Shown one piece after another: positions 52,188 to 60,570 of a stretch of DNA of 64,000 nucleotides. The stretch comes from Chloroflexota bacterium. Its GTDB lineage: Bacteria; Chloroflexota; Anaerolineae; J036; Brachytrichaceae. The stretch lies in contig JAUQQA010000008.1 of NCBI GenBank assembly GCA_030550095.1, forward strand, positions 1-64,000, in the 5' to 3' direction. Made by a program: the position numbers and the translations under genes. Below the pieces are notes generated by a model that was given only the letters and a program-made list of their open reading frames with translations, made no database searches and had not been told where the DNA came from. Position 1 is the first letter of the stretch. The number at the start of each line of letters is the position of its first letter.

Positions 52188-53273
52188 CTATAGCTTGCCG
52201 AAGAGATACGACTCCATCGCATACTCGTTCAAGCCAAACCAAGCGCTGGTCTCCGCCTTGAATCGCTGCCAGTTGTCGTAGATGCGCTTGTAATCGGGGT
52301 CGCGCTCCGCGGCGCTGCTGAAGATTTCGTCGCTGATCTTCTTCGCGGCGTCCATGATCGCTTTGGGGAATTGGCGCAACTGCACACCTGCGGCTTGCAA
52401 GCGCTTCAATGCAGCTGCGTTGCGCGCGTCGTACCGCGCGGGGATCAGCATGTTGATCTCCATTGCGGCGCTGCGGATGGCTTCCTGATACTCCTTGGGC
52501 AAGGTGTTCCAGGCTTTCAGGTTCACCTGGATTTCGAGCGCAGCAGCGGGCTCCCACCAACCGGGGTAGTAGTAATAGCGCGCGATCTTCTGAAAGCCGA
52601 GCTTCTCATCGTCGTACGGACCGACCCATTCCACTGCGTCCACCGTGCCGGTCTGCAACGCTTGAAAAATTTCATTCGGTGGGATGGTCTGCACGGTGAC
52701 GCCAAGCCGCTTCATCACCTCGCCGCCAGGACCGGCGATGCGCATCTTCAAGCCCTTGAGGTCGTCGAGTCCTTTGATTTCCTTGCGAAACCAACCACCC
52801 ATCTGGGTCCCTGAGTTGCCTGCGATGAAAGCGATCGTGCCGAAGCGCTTGGCGTAGTACTCCTGCAGAAGCTTGAGTCCCTCGCTCTCATAGAACCAAG
52901 CGTTCATTTGGCGCAACGTCATGCCGAAGGGCAATCCTGTTGCCAAGCCTGTGAGGGGCGCCTTGCCGATTGCGTAGTACGCTGCCGTGTGCCCGATGGG
53001 CACGGCGCCCTGTGCGACGAGATCGGGGACAGCCGTGGCAGGACCGAACTTGCCCGCAGGGCTGGGCACGATGCGGAAGCGCCCACCCGTTAGCGCCGCG
53101 ACGCGCTCGGCGAAGTACTCAGCGCCGCCATAGAGCGTGTCGAGCGATTGAGGCCAGCTGGTTGCCATGTCCCATTGCACGTTGCGCTGCGCGACGACGA
53201 TGTTGGGGATTGCAAACGTGGTGGAAACAAGAGCGCCTGTGGTCGTGGCTTTCAGAAATGTTCTGCGGTTCAT
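52188..53273 (-). CDS. TRAP transporter substrate-binding protein (DctP/TakP family)
   Basis: 361 residues. MNRRTFLKATTTGALVSTT is a twin-arginine signal, so the protein is exported folded. The DctP fold is clear (MATSWPQSLDTLYGGAEYFAERV; IAGPGGEVMKRLGVTVQTIP; QTGTVDAVEWVGPYDDEKLGF, a TakP-like substrate Trp/Tyr region). Ligands of this family are often alpha-keto acids; the true one is unknown. GGAGACGCATCGC precedes ATG 53273. No membrane subunits (DctQ/DctM) are in the window. It follows rhaB by 84 nt. Confidence 0.92.
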   Translation of the reverse strand: MNRRTFLKATTTGALVSTTFAIPNIVVAQRNVQWDMATSWPQSLDTLYGGAEYFAERVAALTGGRFRIVPSPAGKFGPATAVPDLVAQGAVPIGHTAAYYAIGKAPLTGLATGLPFGMTLRQMNAWFYESEGLKLLQEYYAKRFGTIAFIAGNSGTQMGGWFRKEIKGLDDLKGLKMRIAGPGGEVMKRLGVTVQTIPPNEIFQALQTGTVDAVEWVGPYDDEKLGFQKIARYYYYPGWWEPAAALEIQVNLKAWNTLPKEYQEAIRSAAMEINMLIPARYDARNAAALKRLQAAGVQLRQFPKAIMDAAKKISDEIFSSAAERDPDYKRIYDNWQRFKAETSAWFGLNEYAMESYLFGKL

Positions 53274-53357
53274 GCGATGCGTCTCCTGCAAGAAGCTGTG
53301 GGTTGCGCAGCAGTGTATCACCAAGGCACTCTGTTTGGGGCAACGATGTTGCTTGGG

Positions 53358-54833
53358 CTATGCACCTTCGCTCAGGTAGTCCACAAACCGCGCGTAGGCT
53401 TCGCGCCACGGCTCCGGGTTGCGCGGCTCATACGTAGTGAGCGCAAACGAGCGCCGCACCACAGCGCGCGCATCGGCGTCGCTCGTGAGCGCGCCCAACG
53501 CGCGCAGTTGCACCAACACGTTGCCCGTTGCCGTCGCCTCGACCGGACCCGCGATCACGGGGCGCTCGCAGGCGTCTGCTGTGAATTGGCACAGCAGCGC
53601 GTTCTGCGAGCCACCGCCGACAACGTGAATGACTTCGATGCGGCGACCAAGCAACGCCTCGAGTTGTGCAAGCGTGTGGCGATACTTCAGCGCCAAGCTC
53701 TCCAGAATCGCGCGCACCATCGCGCCGCGGTCTTGAGGCACTGTTTGCCCCGTGCGCTGGCAGAATGCCGCGATTGCGGCTGGCATGTCCTCAGGGTGCA
53801 GAAAAGTTGGGTCATCGGGGTCAACCAGCGCAGTAAAAGCAGGTGCGCGCTCGGCAAGCGCGAATAGCTCAGCGTAGGGCATCAGCGCGCCATCCAGCGC
53901 GCCCCATCGACGGCGGCACTCTTGCACCAGCCACAGCCCCATGATGTTCTTTAGCAAGCGGAACGTTCCACCCACGCCGCCCTCGTTGGTGAAGTTGAAC
54001 GCCAGCGCCTGCGCGTTGATGATCGGCTGCACAACCACCGCGCCCATCAGCGACCACGTGCCCGAGCTGATGTAAGCAAAATCAGGCTGATCCGCTGGCA
54101 CAGCGAACACCGCCGAAGCGGTGTCATGCGATGCAGGCGCAATGACCTCAACCTCGGAAGCGGAGACCGCGCGCGCAACGCTGGGCATCAGCCTGCCAAG
54201 GCGCGTGCCGGGCGGTGTGACGGGCTGCAGGAAGTGATGCGGAATGCCGAGCGCCTCGAGCATGTCACGCGCCCAATCCCCTGTGCGTGGATTGAAGCAC
54301 TGCGTGGTGGTTGCGTCGGTGAACTCACACGCCAGCGTGCCGCTCAGCCAGTAGTGGAAGAGGTCTGGCATCATCACCAACGCGCGCGCGACCTCGAGCT
54401 GAGGCGAGCGCGCCTCTGCCATGGCGAGAAGCTGATAGAGCGTGTTGAGCTGCATGAATTGGATGCCCGTGCGCTCGAAGATTTGCGCGCGCGGCATGCG
54501 CTGGAATGCAAGCGGCATCATGCCATCGGTGCGCGCATCGCGGTAGTGGTAGGGAATGCCGAGAAGGTCGCCGTTGGCGTCCAGCAAGGCGAAGTCAACG
54601 CCCCACGTGTCCACACCCACGCTAGCGAGCGCGCCTTCAGCCGCTGCTTTGCCGAGGCCCACCAGCACCTCCTCCCAGAGGGCAAGCACGTTCCAGTGCA
54701 AATGATCACGCACACGCACCGCACGATTAGGGAAACGATGCACCTCCTGCAAGGTGATGCGATCACCGTCGAAGTGACCGACGATCACGCGCCCGCTTTC
54801 GGCGCCGAGGTCAATTGCAACATGTCGAGACAT
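53358..54833 (-). CDS. rhaB: FGGY carbohydrate kinase, rhamnulokinase
   Basis: 491 residues. ATP-dependent phosphorylation of L-rhamnulose, second step of rhamnose breakdown. FGGY features: AIDLGAESGR near the start, the sugar site GVDTWGVDFALLD, HYRDARTDG and a late GGGSQNALLCQFTADACER. The pattern fits RhaB better than xylulokinase. Other rha genes are not present. ATG 54833 begins the conserved domain; the stop is 84 nt from the TRAP binding-protein start. Confidence 0.88.
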   Translation of the reverse strand: MSRHVAIDLGAESGRVIVGHFDGDRITLQEVHRFPNRAVRVRDHLHWNVLALWEEVLVGLGKAAAEGALASVGVDTWGVDFALLDANGDLLGIPYHYRDARTDGMMPLAFQRMPRAQIFERTGIQFMQLNTLYQLLAMAEARSPQLEVARALVMMPDLFHYWLSGTLACEFTDATTTQCFNPRTGDWARDMLEALGIPHHFLQPVTPPGTRLGRLMPSVARAVSASEVEVIAPASHDTASAVFAVPADQPDFAYISSGTWSLMGAVVVQPIINAQALAFNFTNEGGVGGTFRLLKNIMGLWLVQECRRRWGALDGALMPYAELFALAERAPAFTALVDPDDPTFLHPEDMPAAIAAFCQRTGQTVPQDRGAMVRAILESLALKYRHTLAQLEALLGRRIEVIHVVGGGSQNALLCQFTADACERPVIAGPVEATATGNVLVQLRALGALTSDADARAVVRRSFALTTYEPRNPEPWREAYARFVDYLSEGA

Positions 54834-54954
54834 GGCTGAGGCAAACGCAAATGAGATTCGCGTACTACACAGCGCGAACACGCGCGCGTTGAGCATTCTA
54901 TCCAAGCTGCGCAAGGCACGCGAATGCATCGCACGTGCCTGCTTTGCCTAAGGC

Positions 54955-54960
54955 TACAAT
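54955..54960 (+). promoter_or_regulatory. -10 element TACAAT for the trxB operon
   Basis: TACAAT lies 25 nt before ATG 54986, with a GAGGTGA Shine-Dalgarno between. The -35 is weak. Confidence 0.45.
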
Positions 54961-54985
54961 CGCCACACGCATGAGGTGAACGACC

Positions 54986-55900
54986 ATGCCGGAGAAACTG
55001 ATCATCATCGGCGCAGGACCAGCGGGGCTGACCGCAGCGCTTTACGCTGGGCGCGCCTTCCTCGAGCCGCTGGTCTTTGTGGGGCCTTCTTTCGGCGGTC
55101 AGATTGCCACCACGACGGATGTGGAGAATTTCCCAGGGTTTCCCAACGGCTTGCAAGGACCTGAGCTCGCAGCGCTGATGCGTGAGCAAGCGGAGAAGTT
55201 CGGCGCGCGCCTGGTCGAGGAGAGCATTGTGCGGGTGGACTTCTCACAGCGTCCGTTTCGCCTGTGGTCGGAGAGCGGCGAGCACGAGGCGCTGGCGGTG
55301 ATCATCGCCACGGGCGCGACGCCGCGCAAACTGGGTGTGCCTGGCGAGGACGCGTTCGTTGGGCGCGGCGTCTCCTACTGCGCCACGTGTGATGGCTTTT
55401 TCTTCCGAGATAAGGAGATCATCGTGGTCGGCGGCGGCGACAGCGCCTTCCAAGAAGGATTGTTCCTCACCAAGTTCGGACGTCGCGTGCGCATCGTGCA
55501 TCGCCGCGACGAGTTCCGCGCCAACCCCACACTCCAACGCCGCGCCATGGAAAACCCCAAGATCGAGTTCATCAAAAGCGCCGTCGTGGAGCGCATCCTT
55601 GGCGATGGCAAAGTAACCGAGGTGCAGTTGCGCAGCACGAAGACTGGTGAGCAGTGGACGACGCCTGTGGACGGCGTGTTCATCTTCATCGGGCATGAGC
55701 CGAACACGCAACTCTTTAGAGGGCAGCTTGCCATGACGGACGAGGGTTACCTCATCGTGGACCAACGTCTGCACACCAGCGTGCCGGGCGTGTTCGCGGC
55801 AGGCGAAGTGCATGATAACTGGTTCAAACAAGCGATCACCAGCGCGGGGTTCGGCTGCATGGCTGCCATGGAAGCCGAGAAGTACCTCAGCAGCCTATGA
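54986..55900 (+). CDS. trxB: Thioredoxin reductase
   Basis: 304 residues. A two-domain FAD/NADPH flavoenzyme: FAD site IIIGAGPAG (7-15), redox pair Cys132/Cys135 (CATCDG), NADPH motif VVGGGDSAFQE and the 2'-phosphate site VHRRDEFRAN, all as in E. coli TrxB. Keeps thioredoxin reduced. Leads a five-gene operon with a holin-like protein, a flavoprotein, a c-di-AMP receptor and a phosphatase. Confidence 0.96.
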   Translation: MPEKLIIIGAGPAGLTAALYAGRAFLEPLVFVGPSFGGQIATTTDVENFPGFPNGLQGPELAALMREQAEKFGARLVEESIVRVDFSQRPFRLWSESGEHEALAVIIATGATPRKLGVPGEDAFVGRGVSYCATCDGFFFRDKEIIVVGGGDSAFQEGLFLTKFGRRVRIVHRRDEFRANPTLQRRAMENPKIEFIKSAVVERILGDGKVTEVQLRSTKTGEQWTTPVDGVFIFIGHEPNTQLFRGQLAMTDEGYLIVDQRLHTSVPGVFAAGEVHDNWFKQAITSAGFGCMAAMEAEKYLSSL

Positions 55901-56265
55901 TGCGCACCTTCTTCTTGCGGCTCGGCGTGAACGCCGTGGCGATCTTCGTCACCGCAGCGCTGCTACCAGGCATTCGCGTGCGCGACGAGAACCCGCTCAC
56001 CTATCTCCTGCTGGGCATCCTTTTCGGCGTGCTCAACGCAGTGGTCAAGCCTGTGCTCAAGGTGCTGACTTGTCCGCTCATCTTGCTTACACTCGGCTTG
56101 TTCATCTTGGTGATCAACGGCTTGATCCTGTTGCTCACGAGCGTGCTCAGCGGTGGGGCGCTGGTGGTGGATGGGCTGGGCACGGCAATCCTGGGCGGCA
56201 TTGTGATGAGCCTCACGAACGTTGTCCTGGAAGCGCTGCTTGGACTGCGCGGCAAGGATGATTGA
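55897..56265 (+). CDS. Phage holin family IV-like membrane protein
   Basis: 122 residues with four closely spaced transmembrane helices, matching the mycobacterial 4-TM holin superfamily IV (GVLNAVVKPVLKVLTCPLILLTLGLFILVINGLILLL). These are widespread chromosomal proteins of unknown role and do not imply a prophage. It overlaps trxB by 4 nt and precedes the flavoprotein gene by 3 nt. Confidence 0.85.
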   Translation: MMRTFFLRLGVNAVAIFVTAALLPGIRVRDENPLTYLLLGILFGVLNAVVKPVLKVLTCPLILLTLGLFILVINGLILLLTSVLSGGALVVDGLGTAILGGIVMSLTNVVLEALLGLRGKDD

Positions 56266-56268
56266 AAG

Positions 56269-56790
56269 ATGCAACTAGATGTGATCTACCTCATGGTGAG
56301 CGGCGCGATCACGGCGCACCGAGCAGAGGCGCTGGTCGAAGCGCTAGCGCAGCGCGCCGCCTCTGTGATCGTGGTGCCCACGCCCAACGCGGCGCGCGTG
56401 ATCAGCACTTATGCGCTGCAACGCATTCCTGGTGCGCAGGTGGTGGAAAGCTACTTCGACGCGCGCATTCTGCCGCGCCCACAGCCTGCGCCCGTGGTGT
56501 TCGCGCCATGCACGTTCAACTCGTTGAACAAGCTCGCCGCTGGCATTGCCGATAATCTCGCACTTGCGATCACCGCCGAGATGATCGGCTTCGGGCAGCC
56601 GGTGATCGTCGCTGTGTCGGCAAATCAGCCGCTCTGGGCGCATCCAGCGGCGCGCGCCTCTGCGGAGAGGCTGCGCCAATGGGGCGTGTATGTCCTCGAC
56701 CCCGTGCAGTCTGATTCCGACCTCACACTCGCACCAACGGACGCGATCCTGCAATATCTCGAGCACGCACTTCTGGAGAAGAGACGATGA
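56269..56790 (+). CDS. Flavoprotein, phosphopantothenoylcysteine decarboxylase-like
   Basis: 173 residues of the HFCD/flavoprotein fold. The FMN site shows VSGAITAHRAEALVEALA at the start and APCTFNSLNKLAAGIADNLA in the middle, close to the PASANT-type motif but with CTFN. It is a single-domain protein without the CoaB half. Members act as decarboxylases or flavin prenyltransferases; the substrate is unknown. Coupled to its neighbours (3-nt gap and 4-nt overlap). Confidence 0.82.
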   Translation: MQLDVIYLMVSGAITAHRAEALVEALAQRAASVIVVPTPNAARVISTYALQRIPGAQVVESYFDARILPRPQPAPVVFAPCTFNSLNKLAAGIADNLALAITAEMIGFGQPVIVAVSANQPLWAHPAARASAERLRQWGVYVLDPVQSDSDLTLAPTDAILQYLEHALLEKRR

Positions 56791-57119
56791 AGCTGGTCCT
56801 CGCTGTGATTCAAGCTGACGATCTGCAAGCCGTCACACAAGCGCTCAACGCGGCAGGGTATCGCGTCACGCGCATCGCCACGCAGGGCGGTTGGTTGCGG
56901 CGCGAGAACGCCACGCTGCTGATCGGCGTGGAAGATGCGCAAGTGGATGACGTGCTCAACATCCTGCGCCGCACGGCGCAGCGCCGCACTGCATGGGTGA
57001 ACATCGCCAGCGAAGCCGCTGGCATGTTCGCCGCACAACCGATCGAAGTCGAGATCGGCGGCGCGACGGTGTTCGTGCTCAACGTGGAGCGCTTCGTGCA
57101 ACTCTCTTCGGATGACTAA
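56787..57119 (+). CDS. Cyclic-di-AMP receptor, PII-like (DarA/PstA family)
   Basis: 110 residues of the ferredoxin-like PII fold. MKLVLAVIQADDLQAVTQALNAAGYRVTRIATQGGWLRRENATLLIGVED matches the family, including the GGWLR nucleotide-binding segment. It senses c-di-AMP, but its target is unknown and no cyclase or phosphodiesterase lies in the window. It overlaps the flavoprotein by 4 nt. Confidence 0.9.
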   Translation: MKLVLAVIQADDLQAVTQALNAAGYRVTRIATQGGWLRRENATLLIGVEDAQVDDVLNILRRTAQRRTAWVNIASEAAGMFAAQPIEVEIGGATVFVLNVERFVQLSSDD

Positions 57120-57128
57120 GGCGCTGCT

Positions 57129-57809
57129 GTGCCGCTTCAACTCACCTTCGTGCGCCATGCCCAATCGGTGAATAACGCGCTGTGGAGCAGCGGCGCTGCG
57201 CCTGTGGTGCGCGTGGACGATCCTGAGCTAACGCCGCTGGGCCAGCAACAAGCCCGCTTGCTCGCTGAGCATCTTGCGCGCAGCGAAGCGCGCTTCACGC
57301 GCCTCTTCACCAGCTTGATGCTGCGCGCTGCGCAAACTGGTCACATCATCGCCGAGCAGCTCGATATGCCCCTCACAGGCTGGGTGGACCTGCATGAGGT
57401 CGGCGGGATGTATGTGCAGGACGCAGAGAGCGGTGCCTTTTTGCCGCGCAGCGGGCAAAGTCGCGCCGAACTCGCCAAGCGTTTCCCGCGCTTGGTGCTG
57501 CCCGAGCAAGTGACCGAGGCGGGCTGGTGGAACAAGCCCTTCGAGGAAAATGCTGAGCGCTGGGCGCGCGCGCAGCGTGTGTGGCAGGCGTTGCGCGCCC
57601 ATTGTGACGCTGAAGAACATTGGCTTCTGGTGAGCCACAGCGGTTTTCTCAACTTGCTGCTGCGCGCGATGCTCGAGGTGCCACCGAGCAGCACTACGTG
57701 GTTTCGGCTGGAGAACGCCAGCCTCACGCACGTGGTGGTGGCGTGCGACTACGCCGAAATCCGCTGCGTGAACGACGTGAGTTTCCTGCCCTCCGCGCTG
57801 CGCACCTAG
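57129..57809 (+). CDS. Histidine phosphatase superfamily protein
   Basis: 226 residues from GTG 57129. The phosphohistidine is His10 (FVRHAQSVNN) and the second His lies in LVSHSGFLN. The insert EVGGMYVQDAESGAF is unlike glycolytic mutases, so a phosphatase of small molecules is likely. Last gene of the trxB operon, 9 nt after the c-di-AMP receptor stop. Confidence 0.9.
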   Translation: MPLQLTFVRHAQSVNNALWSSGAAPVVRVDDPELTPLGQQQARLLAEHLARSEARFTRLFTSLMLRAAQTGHIIAEQLDMPLTGWVDLHEVGGMYVQDAESGAFLPRSGQSRAELAKRFPRLVLPEQVTEAGWWNKPFEENAERWARAQRVWQALRAHCDAEEHWLLVSHSGFLNLLLRAMLEVPPSSTTWFRLENASLTHVVVACDYAEIRCVNDVSFLPSALRT

Positions 57810-57820
57810 TTGCGCGCTCC

Positions 57821-57997
57821 TCACGACCGTTGACGTTGAAGCAGCGCGCCCACGATCGCCAAAGCCAGCACGCCCCCGATCACCAGCACCAGGGCGAAGC
57901 CCGCGTCAAACAGCCCTGGCAAGGTGGACACGGGAATGGCGAGGAACAGCAGCACAACGAGCAAGATCGGCCACGGACCGTTCCAATCGAGTTTCAT
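57821..57997 (-). CDS. Small two-helix membrane protein
   Basis: 58 residues from ATG 57997: MKLDWNGPWP then two hydrophobic helices with a short loop (PGLFDAGF) and a basic end (LLQRQRS). Too short for a family match. It lies alone between the phosphatase and glutaredoxin genes, minus strand. Upstream readings to 58357 run antisense to glutaredoxin and are rejected. Confidence 0.55.
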   Translation of the reverse strand: MKLDWNGPWPILLVVLLFLAIPVSTLPGLFDAGFALVLVIGGVLALAIVGALLQRQRS

Positions 57998-58109
57998 CGC
58001 AGCAGCGCGAATTCTACGCGAGGCGCCCTTGCCACTTGTCACCTCGGCAAGGGTATGCGCATCTAAGCCGTGTGGAACAACGCTTGTGCGCATGAGGTGA
58101 TGAGGAAGC

Positions 58110-58364
58110 ATGGCTGAGACTAAACCACAACCGCGCGTCATCATCTTCACTACGCCGACATGTGCGTTTTGCAACGCAGCGAAGGCATACTTCCGCCAAA
58201 AGGGCATTCGCTTCACCGAAGTAGATGTGAGCCGCGACCCGGCAGCCGCGCGCGACATGGTGCGCCGCTCCGGGCAAACAGGGGTGCCGGTGATTGACAT
58301 CGGTGGCAGGATCGTGATCGGCTTTGACAAGGCGCGCATCAACGCCCTGTTGGGCATCCGCTAA
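58110..58364 (+). CDS. Glutaredoxin-like protein
   Basis: 84 residues. A NrdH/YruB-type glutaredoxin with dithiol Cys18/Cys21 (TTPTCAFCNAAK), cis-Pro in TGVPVIDIGG and the NrdH-like absence of a strong glutathione site. It likely shuttles electrons from a thioredoxin reductase. ATGAGGTGATGAGG upstream serves as an SD. It precedes groES by 79 nt. Confidence 0.93.
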   Translation: MAETKPQPRVIIFTTPTCAFCNAAKAYFRQKGIRFTEVDVSRDPAAARDMVRRSGQTGVPVIDIGGRIVIGFDKARINALLGIR

Positions 58365-58443
58365 TGCGCCGATAACGCGCGAAGCGTACACTTAGCCCCC
58401 GCGCAAACCCTAACAGCATAGAAAGAAAGGAGGACGCAAAGCA

Positions 58444-58761
58444 ATGGCTGCTAAGACATCCAGCGCAACAACGAACGCTGCCAAGGAGCAGACCCCGAAC
58501 ATTCAGCCTCTGGGCACGCGCGTGCTGATCCGCCCCATCGAGCAGGAGATGCGCACGCCTTCTGGTTTGGTGATCCCAGAGACTGCGAAGGAAAAGCCGC
58601 AAATCGGCGTCGTGCTTGCCGTCGGCGACTCTGAGGACATTAAGGTGAAGGTCAACGACAAAGTGCTCTACGCAAAGTACTCGGGCACCGAGTTTAAGCA
58701 CGACGGCGTGACCTACCTCATCATGGATAACAACGACATCCTCGCTATCGTCCGCGACTGA
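58444..58761 (+). CDS. groES: Co-chaperonin GroES
   Basis: 105 residues, with about 20 extra residues at the N-terminus (Thr/Ala/Lys-rich) before the fold (IQPLGTRVLIRPIEQE). The mobile loop (EQEMRTPSGLVIPETAKEK) and terminal DILAIVRD are typical. Strong SD AAAGGAGG. GroEL is not adjacent, and I see no CIRCE operator upstream. The TrxR-like gene begins 2 nt after its stop. Confidence 0.96.
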   Translation: MAAKTSSATTNAAKEQTPNIQPLGTRVLIRPIEQEMRTPSGLVIPETAKEKPQIGVVLAVGDSEDIKVKVNDKVLYAKYSGTEFKHDGVTYLIMDNNDILAIVRD

Positions 58762-58763
58762 AC

Positions 58764-59738
58764 ATGGAAGACGTATCGCCAACTCCGGAGACCGAGACGC
58801 TCTGGGATGTGGTGATCATCGGCGGCGGGCCAGCAGGCGCAACAGCGGCGCTGTATCTGGCCCGCGCCGACTTGAAGACGCTGGTGATCGACAAGGGGTT
58901 GACCGCCGGCGCCTTGGGCATCACCAGCCGCATTGCCAATTACCCCGGCATCCTTGAAGAGATCAGCGGCGCCGAGCTGCTCCAGCGCATGCGCCAACAG
59001 GCGCAGAACTTCGGCGCGGTGTTTGTGCAGGACAAGGTGCAGGCGGTGGACCTGGAGAGCGACCCCAAGCTGATCTTCGCCAACGGCGGCACCTACTCAG
59101 CACGCGTCGTGATCATCGCCACGGGTGCCATGGGGCGCAAGCACCGCATCAAGGGCGAAGAAGAGTTGTTGGGGCATGGGGTCTCCTACTGCGCTACCTG
59201 CGACGGGGCTTTCTTCCGCGATCAGGAAGTAGCTGTGGCAGGGAACACAGACGAAGCCGTCGAGGAGGCGCTTTTCCTCACGCGCTTTGCGCGGCGCGTG
59301 CACTTCTTCTGCCCAACCCCCACGCTCAAGGCGCCTGAGCATCTGGTCGAGGAGCTGCTAGCGCAACCTAACGTGAAGCTTTACCTCGGCGCCTCGGTGA
59401 CGGAGATCATCGGCAAGGAGCAAGTTGAGGCTGTGCGCGTCTCGCTGCGCAGCGAGGGCGCGATCACAGTGCCCGTGAGCGGCGCGTTCATCTACCTGCA
59501 AGGCAACGTGCCCGTGACCGACTTTCTGAACGGGCAGTTGCCCCTCACGGAGACAGGCTGCCTCAGCGTGGATTCGGAATTCCGCACCGCGTTGCCGGGC
59601 GTGTACGCCATCGGCGATGTGTTGTGCAATCACGTGAAGCAGGCAGTGGTTGCCGCTGCAGAAGGCGCGGTTGCCGCGATGGCGGTCGAAAAGGCGCTGC
59701 GCGGGCGCAAGCAGCTCGCGGTGGATTGGTCGAAGTGA
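58764..59738 (+). CDS. Thioredoxin-reductase-like flavoprotein with degenerate NADPH site
   Basis: 324 residues. The FAD domain is good (VIIGGGPAGATAAL, GVYAIGDV), and the redox pair Cys143/Cys146 (CATCDG) is intact. The NADPH domain is altered: the G-x-G-x-x-A loop reads VAGNTDEAVEEAL and the phosphate-binding HRRxxxR is replaced by HFFCPTPTLKAPEHL. NADPH use is therefore doubtful; ferredoxin-type or NADPH-independent TrxR relatives (FFTR/DTR) show such changes. Coupled to groES by a 2-nt gap. Confidence 0.88.
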   Translation: MEDVSPTPETETLWDVVIIGGGPAGATAALYLARADLKTLVIDKGLTAGALGITSRIANYPGILEEISGAELLQRMRQQAQNFGAVFVQDKVQAVDLESDPKLIFANGGTYSARVVIIATGAMGRKHRIKGEEELLGHGVSYCATCDGAFFRDQEVAVAGNTDEAVEEALFLTRFARRVHFFCPTPTLKAPEHLVEELLAQPNVKLYLGASVTEIIGKEQVEAVRVSLRSEGAITVPVSGAFIYLQGNVPVTDFLNGQLPLTETGCLSVDSEFRTALPGVYAIGDVLCNHVKQAVVAAAEGAVAAMAVEKALRGRKQLAVDWSK

Positions 59739-59748
59739 TCCTCGTTCT

Positions 59749-60567
59749 TCAGGGCGCTTCCCGATTGGCGGCGCCCTTTTGATTTTCGTACGCGCGCAGC
59801 ACGTCGAGCCAAAGCTGGGCGTGTTGCGCCAACCCTTCCGCTGAGAAGTGGCAGCCATCGTAGCGATACTCTAGCCCGAGCTGATCCGTATCTGGGCCAG
59901 CGTAAATGCCAAGCGCTGGGTTCACCAGCGCAGCCTGCGCGGTGCGGATTGCCTCATTGGGCGGGTACTCTCCACAGCGTGAGGCGAGCGCCACGAACAC
60001 GGGCGCATCCACGCCGAGCTTGCGGATCGCAGCGAGCATCGCCAAGAACGAACGCCGGTAGCTCTCTGCATCTGTGCCGAGCACGGCGTCACTTTCGCCT
60101 TGGTGCCAGAGCAAGTGGGTGAAGCGCAAGCCGGCGCGCTGCGCCGTGCGGATGTTGCGCAGGAGATCCTCATGAAGCAGCCCGCCTGGTGCCCACTTGG
60201 CGATCTCGGTGCCGCCGATGGACGCAGGCACAAAAATCACGCGGTCGTACAGCCTCGCCGCGATGATGGCGTCCCCGAGGCGCGTCCACACGCTGCCGCC
60301 CGTGCCGTCTGCGCCTGGCAAGGGATCAGCAGCGGGCGACCACCGCCCGCGAAAGAAGGCGCGCACAGCAGGGTGAGCACGGTGGCGCGTCTCGCCCCAG
60401 TTGCCTGCGTTAGATTGCCCGAACACTAGCGCCACCATCACGCGCGGCTTGGGCGTCGGCGTTGCTCGACGCGCCGGCGTCGAAGTCGGTGTCGGCGATT
60501 GCGCGTGTGCGCTTGCAGCGATCGCGATCAGAATCACAAGGCTGGAGAGGTAATGACGCATGCGCAT
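59749..60567 (-). CDS. Secreted SGNH/sialate O-acetylesterase-like protein
   Basis: 272 residues. Signal peptide (SSLVILIAIAASAHA) and a Thr/Pro-rich linker. SASA-family motifs: FGQSNAGNWG with the nucleophile Ser, GGTEIAKW, LLWHQGESD with the oxyanion Asn/Gln residues and DGCHFSAEG with the Asp-x-x-His pair. Likely deacetylates surface polysaccharides or peptidoglycan. It follows mreC by 3 nt and so is made with the cell-shape genes. Confidence 0.88.
   Translation of the reverse strand: MRMRHYLSSLVILIAIAASAHAQSPTPTSTPARRATPTPKPRVMVALVFGQSNAGNWGETRHRAHPAVRAFFRGRWSPAADPLPGADGTGGSVWTRLGDAIIAARLYDRVIFVPASIGGTEIAKWAPGGLLHEDLLRNIRTAQRAGLRFTHLLWHQGESDAVLGTDAESYRRSFLAMLAAIRKLGVDAPVFVALASRCGEYPPNEAIRTAQAALVNPALGIYAGPDTDQLGLEYRYDGCHFSAEGLAQHAQLWLDVLRAYENQKGAANREAP
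59751..59780 (+). terminator. Rho-independent terminator after the TrxR-like gene
   Basis: Stem AGGGCGC/GCGCCCT with a 13-nt loop, then TTTT and TGATTTT. It overlaps the last codons of the convergent SGNH-esterase gene. Confidence 0.6.
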
Positions 60568-60570
60568 CGC

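Noticed and set aside
55897-56265. Prophage or lysis cassette suggested by the holin-like gene
   Set aside because: Holin superfamily IV proteins are common chromosomal genes; no other phage genes are nearby.
58365-58443. CIRCE operator upstream of groES
   Set aside because: No TTAGCACTC-N9-GAGTGCTAA or close variant is present.
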